Below are positions 9,161-17,209 of a stretch of 35,630 bases of DNA, piece by piece; positions within the stretch are counted from its first letter, which is position 1; every line of letters starts with the position of its first letter. Below the pieces are notes generated by a model. It ran no database searches, had not been told where the DNA came from, and saw nothing but the letters and a program-made list of their open reading frames with translations. This DNA comes from Porticoccus sp. Its GTDB lineage: Bacteria; Pseudomonadota; Gammaproteobacteria; Pseudomonadales; Porticoccaceae. The stretch is from contig JALRJN010000019.1 in the NCBI GenBank assembly GCA_023261185.1, positions 1-35,630 on the forward strand, written 5' to 3'. A program made the translations under genes and the position numbers.

Positions 9161-9817
9161 ATGGCCAAGCGTGTTGCAGTTGTTCTTTCTGGTTGTGGCG
9201 TTTACGACGGCTCGGAAATCTATGAGGCGGTAATTACCTTGCTGCGGCTGGATCAGGCTGGAGCCGTGGTGCAATGTTTTGCTCCGGATATGCAGCAGCT
9301 CCATGTCATCAACCATGCTACTGGTGAAGTGATGGAAGGCGAGGAGCGTAACGTATTGATAGAGGCAGCCCGCCTTGCCAGAGGTAACATTCAGAACCTG
9401 TCAGACGCCGATGCGGCCGAATTTGATGCCGTGATACTTCCCGGCGGTTTTGGCGCCGCCAAAAACCTCTCTGATTTTGCCGTGAACGGCCCTGATCTGA
9501 CGGTGATCCCCTCTCTGGTTGCTTTTGTGCAGGCCATGCGTGAGGCAAACAAGCCGGTGGGTTTGATGTGTATCGCCCCCGCCATGACCGGCGTTCTGTT
9601 TGGTGATGGCGCAACGTGCACCATTGGCAATGACTCGGGGGTTGCACGGGCTGTTGAAGCGACGGGCGCTATTCACAAAAATTGTGGTGTAGATGAGGTC
9701 TGTATCGATGAGGCCAACAAGCTGGTAACGACGCCCGCCTATATGTTGGCGGAAAATATTGGAGAAGCCGCCATCGGTATCAACAAGCTCGTGGATGCAG
9801 TGTTGGCAATGACCTGA
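9161..9817 (+). CDS. elbB: ElbB/GATase1-like glyoxalase (isoprenoid biosynthesis protein family)
   Basis: This 218-residue member of the DJ-1/PfpI superfamily matches ElbB: VAVVLSGCGVYDGSEIYEA at the N-terminus, ILPGGFGAAKNLSDFA in the middle, and the nucleophile elbow GLMCIAPAM with Cys near residue 136. E. coli ElbB has glyoxalase activity and was once linked to isoprenoid production; its physiological substrate is unsettled. The gene has a GGGAGG ribosome site and is divergent from the stress-protein gene across about 115 bases. Its stop overlaps the ATG of the next gene by one base (TGATG), indicating coupling. Confidence 0.93.
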   Translation: MAKRVAVVLSGCGVYDGSEIYEAVITLLRLDQAGAVVQCFAPDMQQLHVINHATGEVMEGEERNVLIEAARLARGNIQNLSDADAAEFDAVILPGGFGAAKNLSDFAVNGPDLTVIPSLVAFVQAMREANKPVGLMCIAPAMTGVLFGDGATCTIGNDSGVARAVEATGAIHKNCGVDEVCIDEANKLVTTPAYMLAENIGEAAIGINKLVDAVLAMT

Positions 9818-10329
9818 TGGCGGCCCCAAAGAGACCGGACAATCCCTTCTGGGAATTTTCACTGGCGCATTACAGTCGCAGGGAGGTGGCAGAGGCATGC
9901 CTCCATTTGCAGGACGCCTATGGCGTCAATATCAACCTGCTGCTCTTTTGCTGCTGGACCGGTTCCAGAGGTGAAAAGCTGAACACAACGCAGATACACA
10001 ATGCACAACGCGTCATCGCGGAGTGGGATAAGCAGGTTGTACAGCGACTACGACAGTTGCGGCGTTATCTGAAAGATTCTGCCTTCTCAGCTGGCCAGAT
10101 AGAAAAGAGCGTACGGGAGTTGGAGCTGAGCGCAGAGCGGGTGGTACAGGATATGCTGGCCGATTGGTGGCTGGGTGAACCCAGCGCTAATGCTCTGACC
10201 TGTGATCAGGAGATACTCGGAGTACAGAAGGCCAACCTTGAGCTTTTCCTGTCCCAGGCGGGTGCGCCGTCCCTTGTAAACCAGTCGCCACTGCTGTGGC
10301 CTTTAAACCGGCCACATTTCTCAGCATAA
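9817..10329 (+). CDS. TIGR02444 / DUF2390 family protein
   Basis: This 170-residue soluble protein fits the TIGR02444 (DUF2390) family: NPFWEFSLAHYSRREVAEACLHLQDAYGVNINLLLFCCW near the N-terminus (residues 9-47), then a charged helical region (about 75-120), and PLLWPLNRPHF near the end. The function of the family is unknown. Many relatives occur in Pseudomonas-like genomes as small single-domain proteins. It is coupled to elbB through a TGATG junction and ends 47 bases before the FKBP gene. Confidence 0.82.
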   Translation: MAAPKRPDNPFWEFSLAHYSRREVAEACLHLQDAYGVNINLLLFCCWTGSRGEKLNTTQIHNAQRVIAEWDKQVVQRLRQLRRYLKDSAFSAGQIEKSVRELELSAERVVQDMLADWWLGEPSANALTCDQEILGVQKANLELFLSQAGAPSLVNQSPLLWPLNRPHFSA

Positions 10330-10376
10330 ATTGCGGTAAGATGCTGGCTGAACAAGCAATTGATAAAGGATGAATT

Positions 10377-11120
10377 ATGAAAATCAAACTGGTGTTGCTG
10401 GCCTTGACAGCGTCACTGACGTTGACGGCTTGCCAGGACGATGCCGACTCTGGCCAGGTGGACTCATCGGTTGCGCTGGATAACCAGGCACAGAAACTGA
10501 GCTATCTGATTGGTATGGACACGGGCGGCAGGTTTTCTGCACAGCCAGAGATTGAACTGGATCGTGAAGCTTTTCTCGCCGGCTTTGATGATGCCCTGGC
10601 AGGTAGCGATCCGCGCCTCAGTCAGGAGGAGTTGACGACGGTAGTTCAGGAATTTCAGCAACAACAGCAGGCCAAGCAGGAGCAAGCCACGGCTGAGCGT
10701 CAGGAAGCTATGCGACTGGCCGCGGAAAACAATGCTGCAGAGGGCAAGGCATTTCTTGAGGAAAACTCAGGAAAAGAAGGTGTAGTAACCACCGAGACGG
10801 GTCTGCAGTACAAAGTATTGCAGGTGGGTGCCGGCGCCATGCCCGACGCCGCCAGTACGGTTGAGGTCAAATACCGCGGCCGGCTGATTGATGGTACCGA
10901 GTTTGATGCCTCGGAAAATCACGGTGGCAGCGTTGAACTTCGTCTCGATCAGGTGATTCCCGGTTGGACAGAAGCTCTGCAGAAAATGCAGGAAGGGGCG
11001 GTCTGGGAGTTGTATATTCCGGCAGATCTGGCCTATGGACCAAGCGGTACTTCCGGTCTGGTCGGCCCCAACGCCACCCTGATTTTTGAAGTTGAGCTAA
11101 TCAACGTGGTCGCTGAATAA
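10377..11120 (+). CDS. FKBP-type peptidyl-prolyl isomerase lipoprotein (FklB/FkpA-like)
   Basis: This 247-residue protein begins with a lipoprotein signal ending in LTAC (Cys19), so the mature form is likely anchored in the outer membrane or periplasm. An FKBP N-terminal dimerisation domain follows (about 38-130: LSYLIGMDTGG, then a long Gln/Glu-rich helix). The FKBP catalytic domain covers about 137-247, with VEVKYRGRLIDGTEFDAS, VIPGWTEALQKMQEGAVWELYIP and LAYGP. It should act as a periplasmic folding chaperone and isomerase. The ATG has a good AAAGGATG ribosome site. A two-way terminator follows. Confidence 0.93.
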   Translation: MKIKLVLLALTASLTLTACQDDADSGQVDSSVALDNQAQKLSYLIGMDTGGRFSAQPEIELDREAFLAGFDDALAGSDPRLSQEELTTVVQEFQQQQQAKQEQATAERQEAMRLAAENNAAEGKAFLEENSGKEGVVTTETGLQYKVLQVGAGAMPDAASTVEVKYRGRLIDGTEFDASENHGGSVELRLDQVIPGWTEALQKMQEGAVWELYIPADLAYGPSGTSGLVGPNATLIFEVELINVVAE

Positions 11121-11143
11121 CAAGAACAAGAGTAGTCGCAATG

Positions 11144-11177
11144 CAATAAAAAAGGCCCTTTGGGCCTTTTTTTATTG
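11144..11177. terminator. Bidirectional intrinsic terminator between FKBP gene and rsd
   Basis: The near-perfect inverted repeat (AATAAAAAAGGCCC, loop TTTG, GGCCTTTTTTTATT) has an A-run on one side and a T-run on the other. It can therefore stop both the rightward FKBP transcript and the leftward rsd transcript, which converge here. Confidence 0.92.
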
Positions 11178-11209
11178 GGTTCAATGGGTTGTCCTGTCTG
11201 GAGCGGGAC

Positions 11210-11680
11210 TCAGGGGGCCAGCTTATCCTGATGTGATGTGTGCAGAACTTCGATCATCATATCTTCTGCCTCCATGCGGGCGCTCAGCGACTCCCCAAGT
11301 GAAGAGAGGTCGACTCCCAGTGAGGACAGATCATCAGTTTCCAGATATTTATCGTTGAAGTCTAGAATCCGCTCTGTGGTCGCATCGATAGTTTTCAGAA
11401 GCTGATTAGCGGTGTGCAGTGCATCGCCGTCCCGGAAGTCTTTACCCTCCCGCACCAACTGGTCGTAAATCTCAAAATGTCCGGCGGACGTATAGTCCAC
11501 AAGAATTTCACAAAAGGCTTTTACCTTGTGGCGGTGAGAGAGGTCATCACTATTGAAGGTACGGATATCTCCGAGGCTACAGAAGCGCACCAGCATATCC
11601 TGGCGCTCCTGAAGCCATTGATCAATTAAATGGCTGACGCCACCCCAACGTTCCTGTGCCGACTTGCAGTTTTCAAGCAT
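11210..11680 (-). CDS. rsd: Anti-sigma-70 factor Rsd/AlgQ
   Basis: This 156-residue helical protein starts with MLENCKSAQERWGGVSHLIDQWL, the hallmark of Rsd/AlgQ. It continues with LVRFCSLG, FCEILVDYTSAGHFEIYDQLV and a C-terminal helix rich in acidic residues. In E. coli, Rsd binds free sigma-70 in stationary phase and shifts polymerase to alternative sigma factors; in Pseudomonas, AlgQ affects alginate and siderophore genes. A 12-base palindrome at 11702-11713 lies just upstream and may be part of its control region. The gene is alone on its strand up to the terminator at 11144. Confidence 0.92.
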   Translation of the reverse strand: MLENCKSAQERWGGVSHLIDQWLQERQDMLVRFCSLGDIRTFNSDDLSHRHKVKAFCEILVDYTSAGHFEIYDQLVREGKDFRDGDALHTANQLLKTIDATTERILDFNDKYLETDDLSSLGVDLSSLGESLSARMEAEDMMIEVLHTSHQDKLAP

Positions 11681-11701
11681 AAACAGCTGCTTTTGTTGTT
11701 A

Positions 11702-11713
11702 TTGGTCGACCAA
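11702..11713. promoter_or_regulatory. 12-bp perfect palindrome upstream of rsd
   Basis: TTGGTCGACCAA reads the same on both strands and ends 22 bases upstream of the rsd ATG, within its 5' region. It could be an operator or the foot of a small hairpin. No regulator can be named from sequence. Confidence 0.4.
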
Positions 11714-11774
11714 GCATAGGGAAACGGGGGGTGGCTGGCAAGGCCCGAAAAAAGGGCTCAGTTCTGTACGCAGC

Positions 11775-12479
11775 TTAAAACCACCAGAGAATAAGCCAGG
11801 GCAGGATCAATGCTGTCAGCGCGCCGGTCATTCCCAGCCCGAGGCTGGAAAATGCGCCACAGCGGGAGCTGATCTCGAAGGCGCGGGTGGTGCCCACGCC
11901 GTGGGCGCAGATGCCGGTGACAAAGCCGATGATGCGGTCATCCCGGATACCCAGTTTGCTGAACAGCAGTGGGCCGAGAATGGCACCAATGACACCGGTG
12001 AAAACCACCACCCCCGCCGTCAAACCCTGAAGGCCGCCAACCTTTTCTGCGATGCCCAGTGCGATGGGGGTGGTAACAGATTTGGGTGCCAGAGAGACCA
12101 GTGTTTCACTATTGCCCCCCAGCAGCCACGCAATGCCCAGCGCACTGATAACCGCAAAGCTGGCCCCAAACAGCAGGGTGGTCAGTAGGGGGCGCGCCAA
12201 GCGGCGAATATGGTGAAATTGTTGGTGCAGGGGAATAGCCAGAGCCACCGTTGCGGTGCCCAGCAGATAAAAAAACGGACTGTTGGCCTGCCGATAGTGT
12301 GAATAGCTGACCCCGGTCAATAACAGTACACCTGTCACCAGTAGTGGTCCGACTACCAGGGGATGCAACAGTGCCTGTATGGCCGGGCGGGCATGAGAGG
12401 CGCGATACAGGGTAAACGCTATGAAGAATGCCGCGCCTGTCAGAGCAAACAGGGTCAACGTAGTGAGCACGGAGGTCAT
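11775..12479 (-). CDS. lrgB: LrgB/CidB-family membrane protein
   Basis: This 234-residue polytopic protein matches LrgB/YohK. Conserved stretches include LHPLVVGPLLVTGVLLL, a long basic cytoplasmic loop, SVTTPIALGIAEKVGG (about 138-153) and the C-terminal GICAHGVGTTRAFEIS (about 191-206). Members act with LrgA in holin-like or metabolite-export roles; LrgAB/PlsY-type pairs move pyruvate or glycolate in other organisms. The ATG overlaps the lrgA stop (ATGA). About seven or eight membrane helices are visible. Confidence 0.92.
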   Translation of the reverse strand: MTSVLTTLTLFALTGAAFFIAFTLYRASHARPAIQALLHPLVVGPLLVTGVLLLTGVSYSHYRQANSPFFYLLGTATVALAIPLHQQFHHIRRLARPLLTTLLFGASFAVISALGIAWLLGGNSETLVSLAPKSVTTPIALGIAEKVGGLQGLTAGVVVFTGVIGAILGPLLFSKLGIRDDRIIGFVTGICAHGVGTTRAFEISSRCGAFSSLGLGMTGALTALILPWLILWWF

Positions 12480-12832
12480 TGGCTGTCTCCGTCAGGATCA
12501 GGCATCAGCCGGTGCATGAGGTAGCCTGACGCAGCCATGGTTAAAAGCGTGCCCAGAAACATGGCGCCAATGATCGGCAGCCATTGATCGGTCGTGATGT
12601 CCGGTAAAAAAAACAGCCCGGTACAGGCGGGTAGAAACATCAACGATAGCCAGCGGATCATGAAATGCCCCGTTTCACCCAGCCATTCCGGGGTCTCTGT
12701 GCCGGTGAGTTGCAGTGTCGCAAATAGCAGCACCATTCCAATTACCGGTCCGGGTATGGGCATATCGCTCAGGTAAACAACGGCCTCGCCGATGCCCTGA
12801 AAACAAACCAGCGTGGCAAGGCCGCGCAACAT
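12476..12832 (-). CDS. lrgA: LrgA/CidA-family holin-like protein
   Basis: This 118-residue protein has four predicted membrane helices and the LrgA/CidA signature IPGPVIGMVLLFATLQL (about 27-43). The tail LMHRLMPDPDGDSQ is hydrophilic. It is the partner of the following lrgB gene, with a 4-base overlap. I start it at the ATG at 12832, two bases after the dsbB stop. The open frame extends further upstream, but that extra sequence lies inside dsbB and is hydrophilic and unlike the family. Transport or lysis control is a family expectation, not shown here. Confidence 0.88.
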   Translation of the reverse strand: MLRGLATLVCFQGIGEAVVYLSDMPIPGPVIGMVLLFATLQLTGTETPEWLGETGHFMIRWLSLMFLPACTGLFFLPDITTDQWLPIIGAMFLGTLLTMAASGYLMHRLMPDPDGDSQ

Positions 12833-12834
12833 GT

Positions 12835-13311
12835 TCACGGCTTGCGAACAACCTGCCAGAGGCCCAGGGCAGCCAGTCCAAGGAAGCAGATCATGGTCCA
12901 GCCTGGAATACTGAGGCTCAGGAAGGTCCACTGAACTTCAGCACAATTGCCGTCGCCACGCAGCAGCATGCTCAATGCCTGGTTGAAACTGAATACATCG
13001 AACAGGTACTCGGCGGGTGGCCCGCAGGCCGGCACCTGATCTTCGGGCAGGCTTTGCAACCACAGTTGCTTGCCGGAAAAAAAGCTGCCCCCCAGAGCAC
13101 TGAGTGCGGTGAGTATTCCGTAAAGTCGGATTTTGCTGTTGTGGAGAAAAGCCAGCAGTGCAATACCCCCGGTGAGCATTACAAAAACCCGCTGGGTAAT
13201 GCACAGATAGCAGGGCGTCAGTTCCATGACATGCTGCATATACAGGGCAACAAGTATCAGCGACAGGCAAGCGACAAACATCAGCAGAAAAACTTGTCGG
13301 GTAGAGGGCAT
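12835..13311 (-). CDS. dsbB: Disulfide bond formation protein DsbB
   Basis: This 158-residue inner-membrane quinone reductase reoxidises DsbA. Four membrane helices are present. The first cysteine pair is CYLC (Cys34, Cys37) in the first periplasmic loop. The second pair is Cys96 (PACGPP) and Cys123 (GNCAEV) in the second loop, as in E. coli DsbB. The ATG at 13311 is preceded by AAGGAAA; an upstream TTG at 13329 is less likely. It is followed at once by lrgA. No dsbA is in the window. Confidence 0.94.
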   Translation of the reverse strand: MPSTRQVFLLMFVACLSLILVALYMQHVMELTPCYLCITQRVFVMLTGGIALLAFLHNSKIRLYGILTALSALGGSFFSGKQLWLQSLPEDQVPACGPPAEYLFDVFSFNQALSMLLRGDGNCAEVQWTFLSLSIPGWTMICFLGLAALGLWQVVRKP

Positions 13312-13325
13312 AGTGAATTTCCTTG

Positions 13326-13919
13326 TCAAAGTTGGTTCGATTCTAGACGTTGCTTTACCGAAAACTCAATCAGGCGGGGAAACAGCTGATGGAACTCCTG
13401 CTCTAGCAGGGGGTATTGCTGTTCAAGTAATGGGAAGGCTTCATGAAGAGGCACCGGGTTCCTGAATCGTTGTCCAATGCGTTCCAGCATGGTTTCCAGT
13501 TCTGCAAACCGGGCATAATTCTGCAACCAGTTCACCCTGGGGGCGACCTCGCAAAAGCGTTTTGCGCCCGCAGGCAGAATGTTCTGATAGTTGGTCAGTG
13601 TGCGATAAAAGTCCTGGCAAAAGTCATCCAGCTCCCGGTTATGGTACTGCGACCAATTGGCAGCCAGCAGGTGGTCGTAGCAAATATCCAGCAGGATACC
13701 GGCGAATCTGCGATAGGGTGGTAAGAAGCGCTCGATAGCGTTTTGAACTTCAGGTTGCTTGTCAGTAAATACATCAATTTGACGATGCAGCTGAATACCG
13801 GATTCGATGTTACTGGGGAGCTCGCCTTTCAATGGTCCCTTGATGAAATCACCCAGCAGACCGCCCACCATGCATTGCGGGTTTTCACCTGACAGGTACA
13901 GGTGGGCAAGATAGTTCAT
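13326..13919 (-). CDS. acpH: Acyl-carrier-protein phosphodiesterase (AcpH)
   Basis: This 197-residue DUF479 protein begins MNYLAHLYLSGENPQCMVGGLLGDFIKGP, the AcpH signature with metal-binding His and Asp residues. It continues with a helical FTDKQPEV region and YDHLLAANWSQY. AcpH removes the 4'-phosphopantetheine arm from acyl carrier protein and so may tune fatty-acid synthesis. The ATG overlaps the gshA stop (ATGA), so the two genes are coupled. dsbB follows 14 bases after its stop. Confidence 0.92.
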   Translation of the reverse strand: MNYLAHLYLSGENPQCMVGGLLGDFIKGPLKGELPSNIESGIQLHRQIDVFTDKQPEVQNAIERFLPPYRRFAGILLDICYDHLLAANWSQYHNRELDDFCQDFYRTLTNYQNILPAGAKRFCEVAPRVNWLQNYARFAELETMLERIGQRFRNPVPLHEAFPLLEQQYPLLEQEFHQLFPRLIEFSVKQRLESNQL

Positions 13920-15502
13920 AGTTGAAAGTCGTATTGCCGATAATAGTTGGCAAGGAACTCGTCAAATGTTTGCGTATCGCTGGCTTCAATATCGCGCTGC
14001 TTTTGTAGGGACGCTTCAGCCTCATCTTTAAACTGCTGTTCAATGTCTTTGGGCAGTGGTGTATCCAGAAAATGCTGGCGATGCCGGATGGCATGGTTCA
14101 TGGCCACTCGAAAATAGGTCTGTCCTGTTTCTGCCATCTCGGCTAGCAGTTGTGCTGATGGTGTCAGCGACGGGTCATCCAGTCGGGCTTCAAGGCGGCT
14201 AAGGGTGAGACTGTATTCGGAATTCTGATGATGTTTGTCCATCAGTTCAGCCACCGGTCTCATCTCATCAAATAGCGCTTTTGCCCACTCCCCCAGAGAT
14301 CGTAGCTGGCTGCCATCCTGCAGCTTGACGTCAGGGTTGCGGCCCTCGTAGACCGTACGCCGCTGGTTATCCAGAATGTTGCGGTATTCCTGGTCATCCG
14401 TGGCCGGGCTGGTTGAAAGCAGGCAGGTGAGAAGAAAGATATCCAGGAAGTCGATCTGTTGACGATCAATGCCCAATGGGAGGTAAGGATTCAGGTCAAT
14501 GCAGCGCACCTCAATATATTCCACACCCCGCTCCCACAGAGCCCAGAGAGGCACCTCCCCGGATCGAGTCGTTCGTTTGGGGCGTATGGTGCTGTAGAAC
14601 TCATTCTCAATCTGCAGCAGGTGGGTGCTGAGCTGGTAGTAGGAGCCATCAGCATCCTTCAGACCAACGGCTTCATACTCGGGATAGGGCTGCAGCAGAG
14701 CCTTTCGCAAGGTGGAAACATAGTTGCGTAGGTCGTTGTAACACACCACCAGCTGTTCCTGAGCTTTGCTCTGGTAGCCCAGGTCGCCCATGCGCAGTGA
14801 AGTGGCGAAGGGTTTGTGAAGGCTGTGATCATCCTTGCCGAAGGGCTCCAGTTGATGCTCGCGACCGCGGACAAAGCTGCGACACACACCTGGGGATGCG
14901 CCAAACAGGTAGAGCAACAACCAGAAGCGGCGACGGAAATTACGAATCAACGAAAAATAGTTGTCGGTTTTAAAGTCCTGTAGGCACTGCTCTGGACGTT
15001 CATGTTTACGCAGCAGTTCCCACAGCGCGTAGGGCGCTGAAAAATTGTAGTGAATGCCGGCAATGGTCTGCATCAACCGGCCATAGCGATGACCGAGGCC
15101 GACCCGGTAAATGGTTTTCATCTGACCGATATTGGAGCTGCCGTATTGGCCCACGGGAATGTCGCTGTCACCGCTTAGCTGGCAGGGCATACTGTTGGCC
15201 CATAACAGCTCGTCGCCAATCTGGCGGTAGGTGAAGCGATGGATATTCTCCAGTGTCTTCAACACCTGATCGGCATCGCTTGACGGTGGCGTGATAAATT
15301 CCAGCAGCGCTTCCGAATAGTCGGTGGTGATTTGGGGGTGAGTAAGTGCAGACCCCAGTGAGGCACTGTGGGGCGATTTGGCCAGCGTTCCCTCAGGGGT
15401 CACCCGCAAGCTTTCTTTTTCGATACCGCGAACAACACCGGACAACAGCTTTGAGTGAGGGTCGGAAGAGAGCAAATCCAGTCGGCTTTTGAGCAGGGGC
15501 AA
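13916..15502 (-). CDS. gshA: Glutamate-cysteine ligase (gammaproteobacterial class)
   Basis: This 528-residue enzyme performs the first, rate-limiting step of glutathione synthesis, joining glutamate and cysteine with ATP. It has the class features: GVVRGIEKESLRVTPEGTLA (about 22-41), ITTDYSEALLEFITPP, IAGIHYNFSAPYALW, YVEVRCIDLNPYLPLGI-type substrate loop (IEVRCIDLNPYLPLGID) and the following DFLDIFLLTCLL. Length is close to the E. coli enzyme (518). The start is TTG at 15502, with AAGGA about eight bases upstream. A short inverted repeat at 15524-15537 lies in its 5' region. It is coupled downstream to acpH. Confidence 0.96.
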   Translation of the reverse strand: MPLLKSRLDLLSSDPHSKLLSGVVRGIEKESLRVTPEGTLAKSPHSASLGSALTHPQITTDYSEALLEFITPPSSDADQVLKTLENIHRFTYRQIGDELLWANSMPCQLSGDSDIPVGQYGSSNIGQMKTIYRVGLGHRYGRLMQTIAGIHYNFSAPYALWELLRKHERPEQCLQDFKTDNYFSLIRNFRRRFWLLLYLFGASPGVCRSFVRGREHQLEPFGKDDHSLHKPFATSLRMGDLGYQSKAQEQLVVCYNDLRNYVSTLRKALLQPYPEYEAVGLKDADGSYYQLSTHLLQIENEFYSTIRPKRTTRSGEVPLWALWERGVEYIEVRCIDLNPYLPLGIDRQQIDFLDIFLLTCLLSTSPATDDQEYRNILDNQRRTVYEGRNPDVKLQDGSQLRSLGEWAKALFDEMRPVAELMDKHHQNSEYSLTLSRLEARLDDPSLTPSAQLLAEMAETGQTYFRVAMNHAIRHRQHFLDTPLPKDIEQQFKDEAEASLQKQRDIEASDTQTFDEFLANYYRQYDFQL

Positions 15503-15523
15503 CGGGAGTTCCTTGTGTTGATT

Positions 15524-15537
15524 CGGTCAGTTGACCG
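15524..15537. promoter_or_regulatory. Inverted repeat CGGTCA-N2-TGACCG upstream of gshA
   Basis: Two perfect 6-base arms separated by GT lie 22 bases upstream of the gshA TTG start. The position in the leader suggests an operator or a small leader hairpin. The cognate factor is unknown. Confidence 0.35.
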
Positions 15538-15793
15538 TATGTAAATGGTCTGTCGAACGGTTACCAATTTGATGCCGCTTGATCGCTTCGACCTCTATAG
15601 GGACTGATAAATTCCCAATGCTGACAACCACTGTGTACTGGTCTCACCCTGCATAAAAGCAGGCCATTTTTTGGTACTGATTTTTGGAGCGAAGCCTGTC
15701 GAGTGGCGGTGTGCTGCAAGGTCTGACGCTAAGTGTAACTGAAATTGGGCGATGAGCAGAGCTACCTTGGTTGACTTAAAAGCGTCATCTATC

Positions 15794-15809
15794 TGACATG
15801 GCCATGTCA
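15794..15809. promoter_or_regulatory. 16-bp perfect palindrome upstream of ugd
   Basis: TGACATGGCCATGTCA is a perfect palindrome ending 44 bases before the ugd ATG and starting 18 bases after a TTGACT -35-like hexamer. It would overlap the -10 region of such a promoter, a usual place for a repressor site. No regulator can be assigned by eye. Confidence 0.45.
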
Positions 15810-15853
15810 TGCCACGGTCACATCATCAAGAAAATTCTTTAGGGAATACACGG

Positions 15854-17209
15854 ATGAAAGTGACGGTTTTTGGCGGTGGGTACGTGGGACTGGTGACCAG
15901 TGCTTGCCTGGCCCACGTTGGGCACCATGTGGTTTGTGTGGATCAGAACGAGACTCGGGTAGCCTTGTTGCAACGGGGTATCTGTCCGATTTTTGAGCCG
16001 GGTTTGGAAGACTATCTGTTGGAAGGCCAGCAGGAACAGCTGCTTGAATTTACCTGTGATGCTCAGCTCGCTGTGGCACATGGTGATCTCATCTTTATTG
16101 CCGTGGGCACGCCCACCGATGAGGATGGCACGGCAGACACTCGACATGTGTTGTCTGTGGCGAAAACCATCGGTGACTACCTGGCAAAACCCTCCGTGGT
16201 GGTGACCAAATCTACGGTGCCTGTGGGTACGGCGGATCGTGTCTCTGAGGTCGTACAGCAACAGTTACGACAGCGTGGGGCCGATATCTCTTTTGAGGTT
16301 GCGTCGAACCCTGAATTCTTGAAAGAAGGGGCCGCACTTGCCGATTTTATGAAGCCGGATCGCATTATTCTAGGTACCAGCTCAGGGCGGGTAGAGGCGT
16401 TGATGCGCGAGTTGTACGCGCCTTTTAACCGCAACCACGAGCGCTTGCTGGTGATGGATGTGCGGTCTGCGGAACTGACCAAGTACGCTGCCAATGCCAT
16501 GCTCGCGACAAAAATCAGTTTTATCAATGAAATTGCCAACCTGGCGGAACACCTCGGTGCTGATATCGAAAAAGTGCGCCAGGGCATAGGTTCTGATCCC
16601 CGCATTGGCTACCACTTTATCTATCCCGGTTGCGGTTATGGGGGCTCCTGTTTCCCCAAGGATGTGCAGGCCCTGCAGGCGACCGCTCACAAAGTGGGGT
16701 ATGAGGCCCATCTGTTATCAGCGGTGCAGCAGGTCAATGCCCACCAGAAGCAACGGCTGTTTGATAAGGTACACAGTTACTTTGATGGCCATCTGGCTGG
16801 CAAGGTGATTGCCTTGTGGGGATTGGCCTTCAAACCACGCACTGATGATATGCGTGAGGCCCCGAGTCGGGTATTAATGGAAGCCCTGTGGCAGGGGGGT
16901 GCTGCGGTACAGGCGTACGACCCTCAGGCCATGGAAGAGTGTCAGCGCATTTATGGTGACCGCAAGGACCTTGTGTTGATGGGTACGAAGGAGGCGGCGG
17001 TTAAGGGTGCTGATGCGCTGGTAATCTGTACTGAATGGAAACATTTCTGGGCACCGGACTTTGCTCAGCTCGCCGACAAAATGAATCAGAAAGTCATCGT
17101 TGACGGTCGAAACCTCTATGACCCGAAAAAAATGTCGGCGCTGGGATTTGACTACCTGGCGGTCGGCCGTGGTGCCGAGGCGGGTATGTTAGAGGAGTGT
17201 GAAAATTAA
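15854..17209 (+). CDS. ugd: UDP-glucose 6-dehydrogenase
   Basis: This 451-residue enzyme oxidises UDP-glucose to UDP-glucuronate with NAD, supplying precursors for capsule, exopolysaccharide or modified lipid A. The N-terminal Rossmann motif is MKVTVFGGGYVGLVTSACLA. Further signs are AVGTPTDEDGTAD, STVPVGTAD, SNPEFLKEGAALADFMKPDR and the catalytic-Cys motif GCGYGGSCFPKD (about 258-269). The C-terminal domain contains WGLAFKPRTDDMREAPS. I start it at 15854, where the Rossmann fold begins and AGGGA lies upstream. A start at 15809 would add a 15-residue tail atypical of the family. Its stop overlaps that of the opposing phosphoesterase gene. Confidence 0.96.
   Translation: MKVTVFGGGYVGLVTSACLAHVGHHVVCVDQNETRVALLQRGICPIFEPGLEDYLLEGQQEQLLEFTCDAQLAVAHGDLIFIAVGTPTDEDGTADTRHVLSVAKTIGDYLAKPSVVVTKSTVPVGTADRVSEVVQQQLRQRGADISFEVASNPEFLKEGAALADFMKPDRIILGTSSGRVEALMRELYAPFNRNHERLLVMDVRSAELTKYAANAMLATKISFINEIANLAEHLGADIEKVRQGIGSDPRIGYHFIYPGCGYGGSCFPKDVQALQATAHKVGYEAHLLSAVQQVNAHQKQRLFDKVHSYFDGHLAGKVIALWGLAFKPRTDDMREAPSRVLMEALWQGGAAVQAYDPQAMEECQRIYGDRKDLVLMGTKEAAVKGADALVICTEWKHFWAPDFAQLADKMNQKVIVDGRNLYDPKKMSALGFDYLAVGRGAEAGMLEECEN

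Larger units (their letters stand above)
15503..15853. other. Divergent intergenic region between gshA and ugd
   Basis: About 350 bases without a supportable gene. It must contain the leftward gshA promoter and the rightward ugd promoter. Visible signals are the CGGTCA-GT-TGACCG inverted repeat at 15524-15537, a TTGACT -35-like hexamer at 15770-15775 and the 16-base palindrome at 15794-15809. No small RNA or terminator was recognised. Confidence 0.6.

Noticed and set aside
12715-13389. 224-codon rightward frame opposite lrgA/dsbB
   Set aside because: It is the shadow of real genes on the other strand; dsbB and lrgA have clear family motifs and coupling, this frame has none.
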